Assembly: GCF_020360975.1 (NCBI RefSeq)
Contig: NW_025408686.1
Span: 1 to 64,000 of the forward strand
DNA from: Hirsutella rhossiliensis
Taxonomy: Eukaryota > Ascomycota > Sordariomycetes > Hypocreales > Ophiocordycipitaceae
Reading direction: 5' to 3'
DNA: 64,000 nt
Positions 19,764-30,909 of this stretch are shown here, one piece after another. The stretch's first letter is position 1; every line of letters starts with the position of its first letter. Under the pieces are notes generated by a model. The model was not told the DNA's origin. It did no database searches and saw only the letters and a list, made by a program, of their open reading frames with translations. Position numbers and translations under genes: made by a program.

Positions 19764-22663
19764 ATGGCCAGGAACACCTTCGTAGAGGCGAACCGTCGTC
19801 TCGAGGACGAACGACGAGCAAAATACTGCGGAACGGCCAGCATCAGGGTATCCTCTTTGCAGTTCCGGAATCGGATGCAGACGGAAGCGGGTTCGCACAA
19901 AAAAAATGCCGATTCGCTCAAGAGAATATTCCGGGAGGAACGTGGCTGTCGTCAGGAGGATATCCGCCATCATGCGAAGGCTATCATTAGCCAGCGAGAC
20001 CTAGAAGCGGCATTGGCTGGCACGGAACTTACGGTCGCGAGACTGGGGGCTGACACTTTGCCCTATCCGCAGCTTGATTTACCCCCTGAAGTCAAGTTGG
20101 AATGTGTGCAGGGTTGTGACCGTCTTACGGCGGCTGATGACGTCCTCGATGGCGCGAACAAGCGTTGGGTGGTGGACCTCTTCCTCGACGGTTCGTCATC
20201 AAGTGGATGACGTGTGCCATGCTGACGTGGAGCAGACCTAAGTGACGACCTGAAGCGGATGCTCCTGAAGACTACGACCACCAGAAAGCCCTAGCGATGG
20301 CGAGTTGTATCGCAAAATCCGGGAGTACCAAGGCATTGGCGGCCAAGAGAACGACTTCTTCGAGAGGTTGTGGCTGGGACGGCTGGCGGTGTCGGAAAAC
20401 CGCCGGAAAAACTTTGACCAACTTTGTCGGCACCGCAAGTATGCCGCAGCCTTCGATGACTTGCTGGAAATCCCGGCGCTGATGGGAGGGATGCGACTTA
20501 GCGTAGTGCACCAGATGATCCCGATGAAATGTGACGAGGTGATACAGCAACGAACCATTCATCGGATTGGAGCTAACACTACATAGCCAAATATTGTCTA
20601 CCTTAGGAATATCCGCAAATGGTGGAGCGGACTTTGCGGCGGCAGCCACGAGACCATGTGCCAAATTGACAGTGCGACCGTCGAGGCTCTGCAGGGTAGG
20701 GCTCCTGGAGCCTGCAGGACAGATCACGATGACTTGGTTGCGAGATTGAAAAGCGGGCAAATATTTGGCAACTTTTCAGAGCTGCAGCGCGAGGCGATGT
20801 GGCCCAAAGTCTGCAGCACATCTCGCACACAGTTGATCCCGTCATTGTTCACCTTTTTCGAAGACCGCAAGTTTCTTGCATGTGCTGCGGAGTGCATGAA
20901 GAAAATCGTGGATACAGGACCACGAGATACGATTGCAGGCCGCCTGGAAGACATGTTTACAGACGTCAACCAAGAGAGGGAGCGATGCGTGATTCAGATC
21001 TCGGACGGGAGCTTTGGAACTGTTGCAGGAGACGTCGCGCTGAGAATTGACTTGGGGATGCGGCAGCTCTGGCTGGCCGCATTCCGCATGTACCAAGACC
21101 TGCCGACCGACGCGCGAAAGAAAGAACGCTTGGCGAAAGCGCGAATGAAACCAGACGAAAGCGCACTTTATGACCTCGCCTCGCTTGCTTCGCGACTTGG
21201 ATTCGAGTCGGAAAAAGTGAGAAAGATATTGCAGGCGTCACCGGACAGGGCCATCGCCGAACACGCACTGCTCGCGGCTCGGAAGCCAGGGCGATTCCAG
21301 TACGCAAATCGCGAGCAGCGCATCCAACAAGTGGTTGACGTATTCGCAACGGCCGTTCCAATGTCTGACGCTGAAGCATCGGAGCATGCGGATACTACTA
21401 CCGTGCGTGTGCAACCTCCAAACCGATACGGAATACCCCACCATCTGGATCACGAACGCGATAAAGCCCGGCTGTTCCTTTCGAAGCTGGGCGAAGCAGC
21501 AGAATCGAATCAAACAGAGCTGGGCTCGTTGTTCATCAGAAGGTCGGTGTATTGGGCCTACTTTGGACTACCTCCATCGACCGAGGGCTGCCTTGCAGTC
21601 CGCGAAACGACAAATCTAGATCTGTCCATGCCTGACCAGCCATCCTCACCGTTGGAGATCTCAAATCGTGTGGAGTTGAGCAGGGCCCTTATTGTACGTG
21701 CCCTTGACATGGAGCTGGACGCGCCACAGGACGACTCGCATCGAGTAGATGACCATAGGTCCAAGCTGCAACAGTTACAGCGAGACATTGAGAATGAGCA
21801 GACAAAGTTAGCTCAGCTCAAAATTCTGCTTGCCGCAGAGCAGAGCAAGATCGAGGAGAAGGAAAGGCTGCTGAGACTGCTCGCTAGACAAGATGAGGAA
21901 CAACACGCCAGGATCGAGGACAAGGAAACATTGTTGGGACTACTCGCAGGAAAGAGGACGAACTACACGCCAAGATCGAGGAGGAGGAAGCATTGTTGGG
22001 ACTACTCGCTAGACGAGAGGAGGAACACCACGCAAAGCTGCGACAGTTGGAAGAAACGCAGCAGGAGCAACAGAACAAACTGGATCGCTTGACAAAAAGG
22101 GTGCAGGAGGAAGAAGAGAGACAGCGCACAGAAATGGCTCTTGCGCTACGGGATGACCCCGTCTCTGAGGCCGAGGAACTCGGGGGGAATGAAAGGTTAC
22201 GGACCGAGAACCAGCAAGTCCCCAAGGGAATGAATGTGGCATCAAGACGGGCCAACAGACGAACGCGGTTTTCCTTCGGGAGGCTCCTTGAGGACGCGCC
22301 GTCCGGCCTTTGGACGGGAATGGCAAGCGCAGAAGACGGGGCATCCTGCCAGAGACCATTCGCATCGAGTTCAAGTTGCTCGAGCAGAGCGGCATGTTGA
22401 AAGTTGTCGATACTCTAGATGTTGATCCTGCTGATCCATCACCAGTGCGTCGGCTCGCGGGGAAGTATGTAAGGAAGAACTTCTGCCTGTATGATGTGCA
22501 TGGAAATAATCTAGCGCCCAAGAACTGCTTCGAAAAGGCTACGATGGGCGGGGCTAACACAATTGTGTTGAGGGACGTATCCCAGGCTGCTACCACAGCC
22601 AGGAAAGTGAGGATTATGGGCGTCGAGGAAGAGCAAACGAGAAAGTACAGAAGAAAGGGTTAG
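19764..22663 (+). pseudogene. DUF3723 family gene, frameshifted
   Basis: The function of DUF3723 is unknown; the family is dispersed in fungi and recurs as cargo of Starship elements. ATG at 19,764. The N-terminus has FREERGCRQEDIRHHAKAII, LPPEVKLECVQGCDRLTAAD and RWVVDLFLD. An intron of 45 nt fits at 20,191-20,235 and restores DLSDDLKRMLL. Two close frame changes near 20,260-20,290 follow, then GELYRKIREYQGIGGQ and RLSVVHQMIPMKCDE. A 48 nt intron, 20,539-20,586, has branch GCTAAC. The long frame then runs with NIRKWWSGLCGGSHETMCQI. The C-terminus is a coiled coil with Glu-rich repeats (EEEEALLGLLARREEEHHAK) reached by a frameshift near 21,955. Another shift near 22,310 leads to the conserved end, TIRIEFKLLEQSGMLKVVDT, DVDPADPSPVRRLA and CFEKATMGGANTI, with stop TAG 22,661-22,663. 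About four indels mean no full product. Confidence 0.8.
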
Positions 22664-22671
22664 TATGGGCA

Positions 22672-22898
22672 TGGGAGCTTCTGCTTCAGCAATCGGACAT
22701 AGGAATGTTGGTGTGCGATTATGCTGGCGAGTGCGAATTCGTTTGTGTCCTTCGGTGTGTGTGCTGGAGATCTTCCTCACATGCTGGCACCTGCGTGTCG
22801 TCGCAGGCGGCCAGTCTCGCACTCGCTGCTGCACACTTCGAGAGCTGCATACGCAGCTTCACGTGCGCAACCGGCTGCGTGTATCCAGGGGGGCTCAA
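22672..22898 (+). repeat. ~225 bp direct repeat, copy 1
   Basis: This copy matches 23,945-24,171 at roughly 90 percent, both containing GTAGGAATGTTGGTGTGCGA or a near variant, GGAGATCTTCCTCACATGCT and GCATACGCAGCTTCACGTGC. It starts 10 bp after the DUF3723 stop. The pair brackets the F-box fragment. Confidence 0.8.
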
Positions 22899-22907
22899 CG
22901 ATACAGT

Positions 22908-23300
22908 TCACTGGTGCACTGGGTGTGGAAGAAATTCCACAACGTCACGCCGTTCTTGTCCCGCCCTAGTCACCAGCAGATGCGTTGCAATAATGCGCTG
23001 ATGTCGCCATGGTGCTTTTGCCTCGGCCTCGCGGTCAGTATCTTGTTCGGTCTCTTCTCGAGCGATATCGTAGAGGCGCTGATTAACAAATCCGAGGCTG
23101 ACAACATCTTCAATGTACTCAATATGAAAGAATATGAGTTGATGGAGTTCGGTAGGGAGGCCAGACAAGGTGGCCGGTTGAGAATTCGGCGCGTGGCTTC
23201 CGCACTTTGTCTTCTTCCGAAGTCGCGGAGGGCTTTTCGATGGTTCGGCGTCAGCTTTGCGTTTGACGGCTACGGTTGCCGTCACCTCGCTGGCAGGGGA
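22908..23300 (-). pseudogene. F-box protein N-terminal fragment
   Basis: The minus-strand reading contains a basic, Lys/Arg-rich lead (KRKADAEPSKSPPRLRKKTK), then the F-box core LSGLPTELHQLIFFHIEYIE followed by DVVSLGFVNQRLYDIAREE. F-box domains bind Skp1 and bring substrates to SCF ubiquitin ligases. The frame has no ATG at its 5' end in the visible part and ends in TAA/TGA after VVEFLPHPVHQ, about 40 residues beyond the box, without the long C-terminal region usual for this fungal family. It lies between two 225 bp direct repeats, as if trimmed or carried by a mobile segment. Confidence 0.55.
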
Positions 23301-23539
23301 AAGGCCACCTTGTGATGCAGCCCGAGGCTCAACTGGGGCTTGCTTCAGGTCAATCGTGTGCCTAACGGGGACGGCGAGCAGCTTGACGAGGGCCTTGGCG
23401 GAGCCGTGAAAAAGTATTTCTCCATTGCCTCCAATATTCCTTGGCTAGCCTGGCGTGAGGGGCCAGAAGCTTAACCTTAAACGTCTGTCCCATGTTGAAA
23501 ACTTTTGGTTGTGAGTTGGCAGACGAGCAATCTAAGGTT

Positions 23540-23836
23540 ATGCGGTGCTACAGAGATGATACTAAATCATTCGAACAAGATAGGTAAGCTTTGCACGCTT
23601 TACAACTGTGGAAAAATGGGAGGAAAGCATAAGAATAATCACAGCAGGAGCTGTGTGCGTCCCTAGCCTTAAGGGCTAGGGCGCAGAGAAGGCTGACTAA
23701 CCAAATGGGTCGGACTAATAACGGGCCGAGCCCATCACAACACCGCGAGCACGACGAGCCCCATGAGGGCATCACCAGACTCCTAACATACATGCCCCTA
23801 TGTTTCTTTGTGATTCTCACACCCACATAACAATAC
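23540..23836 (-). mobile_element. possible solo LTR (weak)
   Basis: On the minus strand a segment begins TGTTATGTGGG near 23,833 and ends GCATAACC near 23,540, giving short terminal inverted similarity, with a TATA-like tract and low coding potential between. There is no clear target duplication and the 3' end is not CA. An unrelated intergenic stretch is an equally good explanation. Confidence 0.25.
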
Positions 23837-23944
23837 ATCTGGCATCCTAGGATCGTCCGCAGAATCTCTGCTTCGCGCAGGGCCAGCCCCGACTTCGTCC
23901 GGACGGTCCTGTCCCTAGGTGCCGCTTCCACTGCGCAAAATTGC

Positions 23945-24171
23945 TCAATGGGAGCTTCTGCATTAGCAGTTGAACGTAGGAATGTTGGTGTGCGATTTTG
24001 CTGGCGAGTGCGAATTTGTCTGTGTCCTTCGGTGTGTGCTGGAGATCTTCCTCACATGCTGGCACCTGCGTGTCGCCGCAGGCGGCCAGTCTCGTACTCG
24101 CTGCTGCACATCGAGAGCTGCATACGCAGCTTCACGTGCGCAACCGGCCGCGTGTAGCCAGGGGCCCAATG
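23945..24171 (+). repeat. ~225 bp direct repeat, copy 2
   Basis: See copy 1 at 22,672-22,898. Copy 2 has short deletions (for example one GTGT unit and CTT in the CACACTTCGAGAG segment). Their nature is not identified. Confidence 0.8.
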
Positions 24172-24357
24172 AGGTTTGTCACACACAGGGAATACCGGCC
24201 TCCAACAGTCTGGCCCCTATTTCGCACAGTTTATCCACGACCACACAACTCCTGGGCTTGGACGCTGCGGCCGATTGGCGCTGCGCAGCTCCCAGAGCCT
24301 TGCCCTGCGCCATACTCCAGGCGGACCGTCAGACTCTATGGTATACCGTGGTACATA

Positions 24358-24422
24358 CTACGGGGGCCTCAAAGTCGGCCATCCACAGTCACGGGGATTG
24401 GCGGACTTTGAGGCCCCCCTAG
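24358..24422. mobile_element. 65 bp TIR hairpin flanked by TA
   Basis: Inverted ends CTACGGGGGCCTCAAAGTCG at 24,358 and its inverse ending GGCCCCCCTAG at 24,422 pair over 23 bp with two mismatches, around a loop of about 19 bp. TA flanks both sides, as for Tc1/mariner-type insertions, though the symmetry continues a few bases beyond (ACATA/TATGT). It is too small to be more than an internally deleted relic. Confidence 0.5.
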
Positions 24423-24439
24423 TATGTATGGCAGCGTGA

Positions 24440-25150
24440 CACGCCCCTGCATCACAGGCAGCTTAGATGTCATCGTTCTGCAAGTCGCGACACTGCAGCC
24501 AAAATGCACTTCTACTTCCCCTAGCCTCGTTCCGCAAGATATTATACTGCAGGGATAATATGGCTGCACACCTAGGACGTATTTGGGCATGATATAGTAG
24601 CGTAGCTCCGGTAATCTATCGAAGAAGGAGAATTGATAGGCGCCGTTTGCTGCGCCTCGCGCCAAGGATGATGGTCTCTGGTCAGCGATGCTGCAACTTT
24701 GTGAGTATGTACAGTAAACACACACCAGGCCCCGGCAACCCAGCCGCCGCGAACTCCCCGACCCAGATTCTCGCAGGGAAGTAATTTGGAAAGGTAAGGG
24801 TCAACATGTAAATTGAGGTTCGTCTGTTCTATCTAAGAAGGAGTGAGCAAGAACCCTATTTATGACTCAAGGAGAGTAGAAGAGTTCAGGGAACGACGCA
24901 TAAACTAATGAGGACAGATTGCAGATATGCATAAGAAAAGGGTAGTGGCTTAAGCAAAGGGAAATAGTCCTGTTACAGGATCCGTGATGTGTCAAGTACA
25001 AATGGTACGTATCCTGAGTGCAACAATAATGTTCAGCCGCTCAGTACTGGGCGTGGAACGAGTGAAATCAGTGTCCTAGAAATGGTGGCAACTTAGTCAT
25101 AAATGGTTTAGTCGATACCCTGCACGCAAGCTGGGTAAAGCCTGTCGCTG
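24440..25150. other. no gene recognised
   Basis: Open frames on the minus strand lack known motifs. No repeat was noticed apart from the hairpin immediately to the left. Confidence 0.35.
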
Positions 25151-25159
25151 TTTACTGGC

Positions 25160-25340
25160 AACTCAGGGCAGCCCAGGGCCTCAGGTGCTGATCCGGCAGC
25201 TCAGGGCAGCTCAGGGCAGCTCAGGGCAGCTCAGGGCAGCTCAGGTCATCAGGGCAGCCCAGGGCGGCTCAGGACCGGCTCAGGACCGGCTCAGGGCGGC
25301 TCAGGGTGCTTCGAGGAGCCCAGGCTGTGCTCAGGAAAAT
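25160..25340 (+). repeat. minisatellite, ~10-11 bp GCAGCTCAGG unit
   Basis: The core at about 25,193-25,245 holds five uninterrupted units of the 10-mer CAGCTCAGGG. On both sides there are degenerate units (GCAGCCCAGGGC, GGCTCAGGACC twice, GGCTCAGGGC). It is non-coding as far as I can see. Confidence 0.85.
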
Positions 25341-25576
25341 GCATGTGCAGGTGAATTTCCGAGGTCCGAGGGTAGATTCTGGTTGCTGTGTTGTGTAGGT
25401 GAGATATATCGAAGGATGATGCTGAAGCTTCGGGGGATTCTCGCTGCCAGCTCTTTTCGTGCTCGAGATTGGCTGCACGACGGCTTTGTCGGGAAGAGGT
25501 AAGATAGGAGCGTGCTTTAAGTAGCTTTATAAAATACTACTTGGTTCGCCCTATGAATATTTGTCCATGTTATCCC

Positions 25577-25853
25577 TCTCGCGAAGAGAGGGTGCAAGTG
25601 ATGAATTGATTAAGTTGCTTGTCCTTTTTTTCCTTCCTCCTCCCTAACAAAAAGTGACTTCTTATAGTTCTGTCACCTGTGGCTGCCTTGTGGTGGCGAT
25701 GTCGCCACCCAGGCCGCCTAGATGACGTTGTCATCTAGAAGGTTCGATACCACCGCTTAACAACAACATTATTCATCCTTCTCAGTCACCTTTGCTAGAG
25801 TCAGCCCGATTAGGTAACCTTCGGACCTAGATCGTTAACCCGTTTTCACGACA
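25577..25853 (-). repeat. Copia 3' LTR (277 bp)
   Basis: In element orientation the LTR starts TGTCGTGAAAACGG and ends CGCGAGA. The start is canonical TG, but the end is GA rather than CA; the boundary is fixed by the target duplication and by equal length of both LTRs. A T-tract and a palindrome-like TGGTGGCGATGTCGCCACC lie inside. Confidence 0.95.
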
Positions 25854-25862
25854 CACCCCCTT
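25854..25862 (-). other. Copia polypurine tract
   Basis: Directly inside the 3' LTR the minus strand reads AAGGGGGTG, the expected place and composition of the plus-strand primer. Confidence 0.7.
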
Positions 25863-25953
25863 AGCTATAGCCTATCCCGATCGGGTGTAGCTAAACAGCC
25901 TTTTAAAGGGCAACGATCGAAGGGCCGATCGACCGGTGTGAATAGGAGATACG

Positions 25954-28900
25954 AATGCTTTACCTTCCGGGCGGCATAGGCTTCCTATGGTCTTTGATCT
26001 GGTCTCGGAGGTCTTCTAACCGGGCCTCTAGGCGTAGCCGCTCCGTGAGATCTTCGAGCCCAATCATCCTTTGGAACTCGAAGAGTTTCTGCTTTGGCAG
26101 AGCTTTGGTCAAGCCATCGGCTCTCATATGTGCCGTGGGGACCCAACGGACCCGGATTCGGCCTTCCTGGCATTCCTGACGTAGCCAGTGTTGATGGATA
26201 TCGACATGCCTTAGCCTTGTAGATAGCTTCGCGCTTCCTTCTTCGAGGAGCCTGATTGTCTGCGAGTTATCACACTCTACTAGCAACGGCAAGGGGATCT
26301 GAATCCGTAAAGACGTCAACAACCGGCTTAAGAAGATTGCTTCTTTTGAGGCTTCTGAAAGAGCTAGGAGCTCTGCCTCTGTGCTCGACGTTGTGACTGT
26401 GGCTTGCTTCGAGGCTTTCCACGCAATGGTTCCCCCAAATAGGGTCATAACGTAGCCTTGAGAGCTCTTTCTGTCGAGAGAATTGTCTGCAAATGATGCA
26501 TCACTCGAACAAAAGAAACAGTTCGACTTTCTTTGAGCCCCCAAGCCTTATGCCGTACGAACGCGTGCCGTAGAGATAAAGGATGACTCTGTCTACGGCT
26601 CGTTGGTGCGATTCGTCCGGGTTCTAGTTGTGGCGGGCTAGCCGGGAGACTGCAAATGCAATATCCGGCCTCGTGGAAATGGCTGAAAAGAGCACAGATC
26701 CGACCTTCTGGAGATATTGATGTATCTCCTTTGGTTTGCTTGGCTAGAAGCCGGAAGGAGCTCTTCGTTCGTGACCATCGGAGTGTCTGGGAGCTTCGAA
26801 GGGCCTAGGCTTTCGGGAACGTACTTATGAGCTATCTTGTCGATATACGAATCCTGGGTCAGCCAGATCGTTCGATGGGGCCGATCCCGGAGGATGTGTA
26901 TCCCTAGAAACCATTTAGGTTCCCCTAGGAAGCTCATTTTATAGCGTTCTTCGAGCCTTTGTATGGCTTCCTTAGCTAAGCCTTCATCTTCCTTTCGGTA
27001 GGCCCAGATCATGTCGTCCACGTAGAAAAAGACGGTCACGGCACCCTTCATCATCACACAGGGTTCCTGAGGGACTTTCTTGAACCCCAGCTCTTCGAGG
27101 AGCCTGTGAGGTGCTGTTGCCAAAGAAGGGGGGATCGGCGTAGACCGTAGAGAGCTTTCCGAAGCCGTAGCACCTTTCCGGGTTTCTGGAAGCCCGGCGG
27201 CATCCTCATAAAGACGATTTCTTCCTCTTCAAGGGGGCAATTGACAAATGCGTTGACAGCATCCATCTGATCAAGCTCGAGGTCATACTCGGCGGCAATG
27301 GCCATGAGGGTCCGAAAAGACATCCCGGCTAAGGTTGTGGACCGGGTCGGAAGGTCCCCCCTTTTCTGTTGGTTGCCGCAAACGACAAGCCGGGCTTTGC
27401 ACTTCTGAAGAAGTCCGTGCTTATCTGTCTTATAGATGAATACCCACTTGCATCCGAGAACCTGGTGGCCGGCAACCCTTTTCCAAGAAATCTCTTCAAA
27501 GGAGCCCATTTCCTCATGTGAGGCAAGATGATCTTGTTGGGCTTGGGCGAATTCCTCCCTATAAGGGTGATTCTCGAGTTGTTTCTGGGTTTCTGGGGGA
27601 TCCGGGAGATCTCTCTTATGGACCTTGGTGGGCTTCTTTTGTGGCCTGAAGAGCCTCCCTGCTGTAAATGCTCCGCGGCATCCGTCTTGGATGGGCGTAG
27701 GATTAAAGTCCGAAAATCGGTCCAATCGGTCGAAAAACGGGTCTTCCTGTCCTATCCCTGTCTGATCAGACGCTTCCTTGGCTTTGCAGAGCAGGGCCGA
27801 AAAAACAGCCGCTGTAGGATTTGCCGGAAAGTGAGGTTTTTCCACCCCCTCACGGAGTGCGGCTTTTCCCCCCACCCCCTCAGGGGTAGCGACAGGAAGA
27901 TGGACTGAAAAGACTGCCTCTGGTTCGTCTTCTGGATCCGCTGTTGTGGGAGGCGTAAGAAGGCCAGCTTCTTCGAGAGCTCTAGCCTTCTCGTAGTCTT
28001 CCTTTCCTGTTCTTCGCTTCGGTCTTCTTCTTCTTGGGTCATTACGACGATCGTGCTTCCTGCAGTGCTTTCTGCGTCGAGGTCTTCGATATCGGTTTCT
28101 TCATCGGTTTCTTCATCGAGAGCTTCTTGGTTACCTCTCTGATCCTCCGGGATCTCTATCTTCTGGATAAGCTCTTCGATGCCTGATAGCAGCGATTGTT
28201 GCTCGAGCTTTCCGTCGAAGAAGGTATGTTCGTCGAAAACAACGTCTCTTGTCGAGACAACCCTCTTAAGATATGGAATCCAGATCCGGAAGATATTCGT
28301 AGAATTATAACCGACTAGATACCCAATGTGAGCCCTCGGGTCAAGCTTCCGCAGTTTGTCCCTTTTCAATTGGGCGTTTGCAGTCATCGCGTAGGCCCTG
28401 CAACCGTAAGCCCGAAGATGTGACAGTTGGGCATTCTTGCCTGTGAACAGCTCGATCGGGGACTTCCATTCAAGTTCTTCTTCGGCCCCTGGCTTCGCGT
28501 CGGGCTCCGGAGCGTCGGACCCGGCGTTGATTTGGACCTCGGCTCTCTTGGAGTTCGATTTCGAAGATAACATGCGGCTTCCACGATCTCTTTCCAGAGG
28601 TTATGCGGGAGCCTTGAAGCGATTCTCATCACCCTGCCTCTTTCTATAGAAAGGCCTCCCGATCTTTCGGCCCCTCCATTCTGGGATTGGGTGTTTGAAG
28701 CCGATCTTTCCGCTGAAATGCCCTTCTTTCGTAACCATGCTGTGATCTTCTTCGTAAAGAGCTCCCCATCTGAGCGTACGATCTTCACTTCGAAGCCGTA
28801 TCGGTCTTTCATCCAATGGACAAAATCCCTCAACACAGCCCAATTATGCTTCTCTTGGTAGGTCCGCATAAAATAGGGGAAAACCATTCCTGTAAAGGCG

Positions 28901-29712
28901 TCTGTGATAAACATCACACGGACGAAGTCTTCGTGGTCTGCAGAAAGGTCGGTCCAGTCGATCCAAATCTCGTGACAAGGGCGATTTCTTTCCCGGTCAG
29001 GGGGTCTGCGGGAAATTTGTTTCTGGCCTTCCCTGAGCACAGAATTCGCACTCCACAGTCTTTGGCCCTTGATTCGAACCCCGTTCCGAAGGCCTAGCTT
29101 GTGGAGGGCCAGTGGGCCCGGTGACCGAGGCGGGCGTGCCAGAGGTTGCCGTCTCCTTGGCTGGCCGGGCGAGGGTCTTTGGTCCCGGCCCTTCGAGGTT
29201 TTGTTGCTTGGAAGACTGTGTCGAAATTGACGGTCTCCGCTTCTGCTGTTGGCCTGAACTCCAGGACGAATTGTTGGTATCTCCTTTGAAGAATCCCAAT
29301 CGTTTGATTCCGCCGTACTAGCCTCGTAGGCTCCGAGAAGGTGTCCCAATAGATTCCTTCATCTCGTAGGGCTTGGAAGGAAATCAGGCTCGTTGAAAAG
29401 CTTGGGCAGTAAGCTACCTTTTTAAGCCGAAGTATTTGGAATGATCCGTCCGGTAAGGTCATCGTGAAATTAACCCTGCCGTACCCTCAATCCGGACTTC
29501 TGATTCCCTGTGATTAGGTAGTCTTTCTGGGCCTTTCTGAATGACCGGAATCGGCTGAGTGTGTTACACACGTGAAGGGAAGCTCCTGAGTCAAGGATCG
29601 CGGATAGGCGGAGCGGGTATTCCGACACTGCCACCGATGACCCGGCTGGGTAGACGAAAGCCGGATTGGCCGTTCCAACCATCCTTCCTCGAACCCGGGT
29701 CGCTGGTTGCTA
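25954..29712 (-). pseudogene. Copia pol (protease, integrase, RT, RNase H) with multiple frameshifts
   Basis: Domains in order along the minus strand: protease active site LDSGASLHVCN (about 29,590); gag-pre-integrase LWHARLGH (about 29,125); zinc-binding CEFCAQGR (about 29,045); integrase core HEIWIDWTDL with VRSDGELF and TQSQNGGAERSGG (28,980-28,640); SPIELFTGK and HLRAYGCRAYA (about 28,440); RT with LGCKWVFIYKTDKHG, LDQMDAVNAFVNCPLEEEEI and LRKALYGLRRSPLLW (27,460-27,140), then FFYVDDMIWAYR, the YVDD catalytic box (about 27,020); RNase H with SSDASFADN, SSTEAELLALSEA and WVPTAHMRADGLTKALPK (26,510-26,080). Frame changes fall near 29,483, 29,115, 29,055, 29,020, 28,555, 27,860, 27,125 and 26,690. 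All catalytic motifs are conserved, which fits a young copy. Confidence 0.85.
29704..29712 (-). promoter_or_regulatory. candidate gag-pol stop-codon readthrough signal (UAG CAA CCA)
   Basis: The gag frame ends in TAG at 29,712-29,710, and the following six bases are CAACCA. This fits the CARYYA readthrough consensus known after UAG in plant RNA viruses. The frame after the stop stays open and runs in phase into the protease (LDSGASLHVCN about 38 codons on), so gag and the protease are separated by this one stop only. Confidence 0.55.
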
Positions 29713-30784
29713 TTTCCAATCTTTCTGGCTTGCCCGGATATCTTCAACCTTCTTCCGTAGGTCGGGACTATCCTCGACAGCTTTCTGGGCTTTCTTGCAT
29801 AGCCTTTCAGATCGATTGAAATGGCCTGGCCGCAATTCCTCGAAGACTTGCCAGCAACCCTCAAGCTCGTGACTGTCAAGACCACACGCTGGGCAACGGT
29901 CTTTGTCAGATGCTTCCTTCCTCTTCTTCCGTGGCGTGGAATCTTCTTTCGGACTGGCCTGAAAGCCGGCTCCTCTTTTGACCGTTCCAGGGGCCGTTAT
30001 TGGGTTCAATTCGACGATTTCCCTGATCTGGCGAGCTGCTTCCTGATAGGTCCATCTTTCTTCTAGGTATTGTTTTTGTCGCTTTGGAGGTTCTCGATGA
30101 AGCCCTGGCCTATGTGCTTGATAGATCTTGAACTGGATGGCGGCGGCTTCTTCGTCTAGCCTCTTGCTTCCGCGGATAAATATAGCCGAAAAGCCGTCGG
30201 AAAGGGGCTTAATCAGGCTAGCTATGTCTCGCAGCCATTGGCCAGTCACAGCCTCCACGAGGAAGTACTGTTCAGCTTCTCCCATGATTTCCTCCCATCT
30301 AGCGAGCCAGGTAGAGATATTCTTCGTCGGAAAAGCTCGAAGATGGATCGTATACTGGGCTCGGATACGTTCCATCATATAGCCCCTCGTTGGGGCTGTC
30401 GAGGCCTCGAGCTTTACAAACCACTCGCGAAGAGTCTCATCGTCGTGAAGGGAGGTCAGCTTCGCTTTGCTAATCGTTTCCGTAATCGTCGTACGGGCTG
30501 CTGTGACGAGCCTCGTCTCGTAGAGGTATTCCTTTCGGCGACCTTCGTAATCCCTCGATGCTTCAGAATAAGCCTTCTGCTGGCCTGCATTCAGATCAGC
30601 AAATCTTTCAGCCTCAGCGTTGAAATCACTGAATTCAGGGCGTTCAGGTAGTTCAAGGGGTCTTGTCATGTTCGAAGATGAGCTTGTGGATGGTCTTGTC
30701 CACACGGGCCCGAAGCTCCTTTAGCCACTTATCCCAATCCTGAGGCTCCGTAAGAATCGTGCGCTGGATGGTGTCCTTCGACAT
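29710..30784 (-). pseudogene. Copia gag with one frameshift
   Basis: The likely start is ATG at 30,784 (MSKDTIQRTILTEPQDWDKW). The frame closes after VDKTIHKLIFEHDKTP, and the family reading resumes one base off at about 30,660 with LELPERPEFSDFNAEAERFA, next to a C-run. The body includes EWFVKLEASTAPTRGYMMER and WLARWEEIMGEAEQYF, typical of Copia gag. A zinc-knuckle-like DRCPACGLDSHELEGCW lies near the C-terminus (about 29,890), and the frame ends at TAG 29,710-29,712. Gag forms the virus-like particle that packages element RNA. Confidence 0.8.
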
Positions 30785-30909
30785 CTTGGTTGAAGCAGAA
30801 AGAAGGATTAAGGAGTGAGAAAGGGGCATAAGGTGTCTTAATCGACGATAAGTTCAATCGAGAACGGCTGTGGAAGAATGCAGCAGCCGGAAGTTACAGA
30901 AACACTGTT

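Noticed and set aside
23963..24422. Overlapping open frames on both strands
   Set aside because: They lie in the 225 bp repeat and the hairpin region and resemble nothing known.
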